Origin: JBAXTZ01 sp037129925
Lineage (GTDB): Bacteria; Bacillota; Negativicutes; JBAXTZ01
Assembly: GCA_037129925.1 (NCBI GenBank)
Contig: JBAXTZ010000005.1
Location: 1-64,000 of the forward strand
Length of the DNA stretch: 64,000 nt
Direction of reading: 5' to 3'
Shown: positions 61,450 to 64,000 of the stretch, piece by piece
Position numbering within the stretch: position 1 is the stretch's first letter
Layout of the letters: each line of letters opens with the position of its first letter
Program-made: the position numbers and the translations under genes
Notes under the pieces: model-generated
Told to the model about the DNA's origin: nothing
The model's database searches: none
Seen by the model: only the letters and a program-made list of their open reading frames with translations

Positions 61450-62577
61450 ATGAAAAAAGTTGCATTGCTGTTCATCCTGATTATGTTGTTGGCGGCTACC
61501 AGTCAAGCCGAGCGACTGCAAGTCTTGGGTAGTGCGCTGGTATACAACAATAATACTGACCAAGCCTTTCTTGATGCCAAAGCCGACGCGCTTCGCAAGG
61601 GGATTGAGCAAGAAATCGGTGTGCTGGTGGATAGTAAGAGCGTTGTCGTTAACGGACTATTGTTAAGCGATGAGATTAAAACCAAGGCACTCGGTTATGT
61701 TTCGATAATCTCGATTGACAATAAACAGCGGAGTGGTGACGTCTTTTATGTTACGCTGACAGCGGATTTTTCCGCCGACAAGATTAAGGCAACGGCTGAT
61801 GATTTGGCGTCGCGGCTGGCGCAAATCCGTCAGGAGCGGAGTAAAATTATAGTAGCCGTCACCGGAATGACAACCGGTGGTATGAGCGTTTTTGACATCA
61901 ATAACTATTTGGCGGAGAAGTTACGTTTGCAAGGATTCGCGGTGGTTAGCGACGACAAGATTATGCAATATATTGAAAACAACTATAAAACATTGTCAGA
62001 TATTAAAATCAATAACGCGGTGCGCAAATTGGCCGAGCAGGATTTCAAGGCGCAGACAATTTTGCGGGGGAGTATTAAGACGGTTCGCGTGAGCAAAGAC
62101 TTGAATAACAATTGGTACACTGCTGTCGTTCGGCCGAGTTTGCAAATCATTCGGACTGATAGCGACGATGTCGATCCGTTTAGTCAATATATCACTGCCT
62201 CCGCCGGGAGCGCCGCAGATGCTGAAGGTTTGGCATGGGAACAAGCCTTAAACAAATCCGCGCAAGAACTAGGCAACCGGGTGGTCGAAACAGTGCAAGA
62301 CAATCAATACGATGGCGACAACATGAATGATTATTTATTTCGATTTCAGGCGCTTTCTAGCGCCCAAAGAAATGCTATCGTTATTGTCTTTGAGCAAAAC
62401 GGTTGCGCGATATTAAACGAAACAGTTACTGCCAGCGGCGATTATGTTTTTTACGTTGAAACGGCAAAAAAATTATCGACGGTCAAAAGCATTTTGACGC
62501 AAAACCTGGCGCTCAAAGAGCTTCCCGGCAGTGACGACCTAGGCGCTAAAACCACCGTGTACGCTGTTGGTGGTTGA
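61450..62577 (+). CDS. Exported LPP20/FlgT-like protein
   Basis: Periplasmic protein of 375 residues with a signal peptide (VALLFILIMLLAATSQA). The N-terminal domain (ERLQVLGSALVYNNNTDQAF ... DALRKGIEQEIGVLVDSKSV) has the pattern of LPP20/FlgT-N domains, in which a DA(K/R)xxAL helix packs on a sheet. The middle (IIVAVTGMTTGGMSVFDINN; TILRGSIKTVRVSKD) looks like the FlgT-M/TolB-N-type fold. Such proteins sit in the envelope and may aid flagellar or lipoprotein assembly. An extended -10-like TATAAT lies at 61423. The downstream gene starts three bases after its stop. Confidence 0.65.
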   Translation: MKKVALLFILIMLLAATSQAERLQVLGSALVYNNNTDQAFLDAKADALRKGIEQEIGVLVDSKSVVVNGLLLSDEIKTKALGYVSIISIDNKQRSGDVFYVTLTADFSADKIKATADDLASRLAQIRQERSKIIVAVTGMTTGGMSVFDINNYLAEKLRLQGFAVVSDDKIMQYIENNYKTLSDIKINNAVRKLAEQDFKAQTILRGSIKTVRVSKDLNNNWYTAVVRPSLQIIRTDSDDVDPFSQYITASAGSAADAEGLAWEQALNKSAQELGNRVVETVQDNQYDGDNMNDYLFRFQALSSAQRNAIVIVFEQNGCAILNETVTASGDYVFYVETAKKLSTVKSILTQNLALKELPGSDDLGAKTTVYAVGG

Positions 62578-62579
62578 GC

Positions 62580-63524
62580 ATGGTTATCAATATGAGAATT
62601 GCAAAAAAAATGATATATTTGCTGATAGCATTATTGCTGTTCGGCAACTCTGTGTTTGCGGACAGCAATTTGCAAACAGTCAAGTCCGGCGGGCAGGCAA
62701 CTATTGTCAAAGGTGATCAAAAAACAGCGCTGACCGCTGCATTGTTCGATGCCCAAAAGACCGCGGTGATTAAAGCTGCCAATATGATTATTGACCAAAA
62801 TGATGATCAAGCGGCGCTTATGGATTACCTGGTAAACAACTATCAGTTATTCGTGGTCGATAAACCGATTATTATCAGTCAGGAACAGTCCGGCGCTACG
62901 CTATATGTTGTAGCAAAAATTCAAGTAGATACCAATAGTTTACAACTGGCAATAAAAGAGCAAATAAAAAAAATCAACACGGCGCTAAAAACCACTGCTA
63001 ACACCAAGGCCAATGTCGCGCTAGTTCTGCGAATCAATGGCACTACTTTGCTGAGCGAGGATGACGCGGTAGCTATAGTACAAAGCAGTTATCAGGAAAA
63101 TCTGCGGACAAGTGGAATAATCGTCGTAAGTGCCGACTCGGCCAACAATATTGCGCTATCCGAATCGGGCGAATCGAAGTCCGAATTTCTAGCGCAGATT
63201 TTGACACTGGCACATGCCAATCCCGGCTGGACTTATTTAGACGTCGGTCAAATCAATCTTAGCCTAAGCAAAACATTAAACGGTTATCAAGCAGTTGCCG
63301 ATGTTGAAATGTTGCTGTATGACAACAAAAAACAGACAGTAATCAAAAAATATTATGAACAATATCGTTATTCAGCGCGAACGATGCAATTTACCGAAAT
63401 CGGTGTACTAACAAAATTGGCAAACAGCGGAAGCAAAAGTTTAGCCGAAGATCTGACGGAATATTATTTGACAGTGTTGCAAGCGAGTAGTCAAGTAGAG
63501 ATAGGTGAGGTAGTAGTCAAGTAG
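62580..63524 (+). CDS. Exported FlgT-like protein (second of pair)
   Basis: Periplasmic protein of 314 residues with a signal peptide (MIYLLIALLLFGNSVFA). GDQKTALTAALFDAQKTAVIK mirrors the DAKADALRKGIEQ helix of the neighbour, and VDKPIIISQEQSGATLYVV its second strand pair, so the two are probably distant paralogues. Start is taken at the ATG at 62580; an ATG at 62592 is also possible. The last codons (SSQVEIGEVVVK) lie in the first copy of a 26-bp tandem repeat, so its C-terminus may vary between strains. Function unknown. Confidence 0.65.
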   Translation: MVINMRIAKKMIYLLIALLLFGNSVFADSNLQTVKSGGQATIVKGDQKTALTAALFDAQKTAVIKAANMIIDQNDDQAALMDYLVNNYQLFVVDKPIIISQEQSGATLYVVAKIQVDTNSLQLAIKEQIKKINTALKTTANTKANVALVLRINGTTLLSEDDAVAIVQSSYQENLRTSGIIVVSADSANNIALSESGESKSEFLAQILTLAHANPGWTYLDVGQINLSLSKTLNGYQAVADVEMLLYDNKKQTVIKKYYEQYRYSARTMQFTEIGVLTKLANSGSKSLAEDLTEYYLTVLQASSQVEIGEVVVK

Positions 63525-63553
63525 AGATAGGTGAGGTAGTAGTCAAGTAGAGA
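63490..63553. repeat. 26-bp tandem repeat at the gene end
   Basis: Two and a half copies of a unit containing TCAAGTAGAGATAGGTGAGG start at 63491, 63517 and 63543. The stop codon of the preceding gene lies in the first junction. The period is not a multiple of three, so gain or loss of a unit changes frame but the early stop protects the protein. Confidence 0.85.
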
Positions 63554-63583
63554 CCCTTGACCACTTACAAACTGGGAGAGAAG

Positions 63584-64000
63584 ATGAAAAGCAAAAAAAG
63601 TCAACTGACGACTCTGGTTGTACTAATAGCCCTTTTCGCTAACTTCATGCCGATTGCGACAGCAATGTCGCGGACGGCGCCTGCACCTTGGGCGATAGCG
63701 GTAACCGGAGCGCCGCCCAATGCTAGTGTAAATGTCAAACCCACAGGAACTGACGACGTAATATACAATGTCCAAACTGATGCTAACGGAGCTGGACAAA
63801 TTCAGGTTCATACGCCTTGTGATCAAGCATTTATTGACAAATTTGCCCAACGTTTATACATCAATCACCCGCCGGATTGGGTAAATCATTTAGTTAAGCA
63901 GGGTGCAGGCGGCACCTTTAAACCGGGTGTCAGCCCTACCAACAGTTTTACGTTGCGAATCGACGTTGCTAAACGCACTTACGTTTTGCTAGATACCAAC
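63584..64000 (+). CDS. Exported protein, cut by the window edge
   Basis: Open frame from an ATG at 63584 (GGGAGAG upstream) that runs off the end; 139 codons are seen. A signal peptide (LTTLVVLIALFANFMPIATA) is followed by a proline- and alanine-rich start (SRTAPAPWAIAVTGAPPNAS) and a domain with VNVKPTGTDDVIYNVQTDAN and INHPPDWVNHLVKQG. No family recognised. It follows two exported proteins on the same strand and may belong to their operon. The C-terminus is outside the window. Confidence 0.7.
   Translation, partial: MKSKKSQLTTLVVLIALFANFMPIATAMSRTAPAPWAIAVTGAPPNASVNVKPTGTDDVIYNVQTDANGAGQIQVHTPCDQAFIDKFAQRLYINHPPDWVNHLVKQGAGGTFKPGVSPTNSFTLRIDVAKRTYVLLDTN

Overview
The window looks like the chromosome of a diderm Firmicute, most plausibly a member of the Negativicutes (Sporomusa/Pelosinus-like). 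The evidence is a porin with a signal peptide, an SLH domain and a terminal phenylalanine (48498-50183), two PagL-like lipid A deacylases, an RND efflux pump and periplasmic proteins. These sit alongside Firmicute-type strong Shine-Dalgarno sites, frequent TTG/GTG starts and an HflX with an N-terminal extension. This is inference from gene content; no 16S or other marker gene is present.

Left part (1-8.4 kb, minus strand): a peptide-export operon of the NHLM/microcin type. It encodes a C39-peptidase ABC exporter, a second peptidase-less ABC exporter, two HlyD-type adaptors, a PstS-like lipoprotein and two double-glycine precursor peptides without cysteine. No modifying enzyme is visible. Next come hflX and a PHP phosphoesterase (minus strand) and a possible small RNA. 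On the plus strand follow a Qnr-like pentapeptide protein, a PAS/GGDEF/HD-GYP regulator, an RND pump with its adaptor, an aminotransferase, a short MscS channel and a membrane GGDEF-hemerythrin protein.

The most striking item is at 23.7-24.76 kb. A near-consensus promoter (TTGACA, 17 bp, TACAAT) is followed by about 1,050 nt without a credible ORF. That stretch holds at least a dozen clean hairpins, several with GCAA tetraloops, and ends in a terminator just before recQ. I read it as a large structured noncoding RNA of unknown identity.

Middle part (27-38.9 kb): a mannosylglycerate/glucosylglycerate utilisation operon (mngA-like PTS, mngB-like GH38, GH13_18 phosphorylase) with a divergent RpiR regulator. 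It is followed by a small accessory island: an integrase relic, an HNH endonuclease with three homing-type repeats, an AlbA_2 ATPase-like regulator, and an AbiEi/AbiEii toxin-antitoxin pair. The pair's promoter carries a perfect 37-bp palindrome.

Right part (39-64 kb): a three-gene ABC-2 exporter, a HEAT-like protein, a YgjP-type metallopeptidase, an amino-acid permease, a ROK regulator, a second HD-GYP protein with a degenerate GGDEF domain, the SLH porin, a ThrE-like exporter and an EamA permease. A duplicated outer-membrane module (barrel + PagL, twice) follows, then adenine deaminase, a glycerophosphodiesterase and a GPH transporter on the minus strand. The window closes with a uridine-kinase-like P-loop protein, a probable zinc phospholipase C-like protein and three exported proteins, the last cut by the window edge.

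Many gaps carry short low-complexity arrays, often as a purine-rich arm facing a pyrimidine-rich arm, that repeat across the window and run into gene ends. No tRNA, rRNA, CRISPR array or intact insertion sequence was seen.
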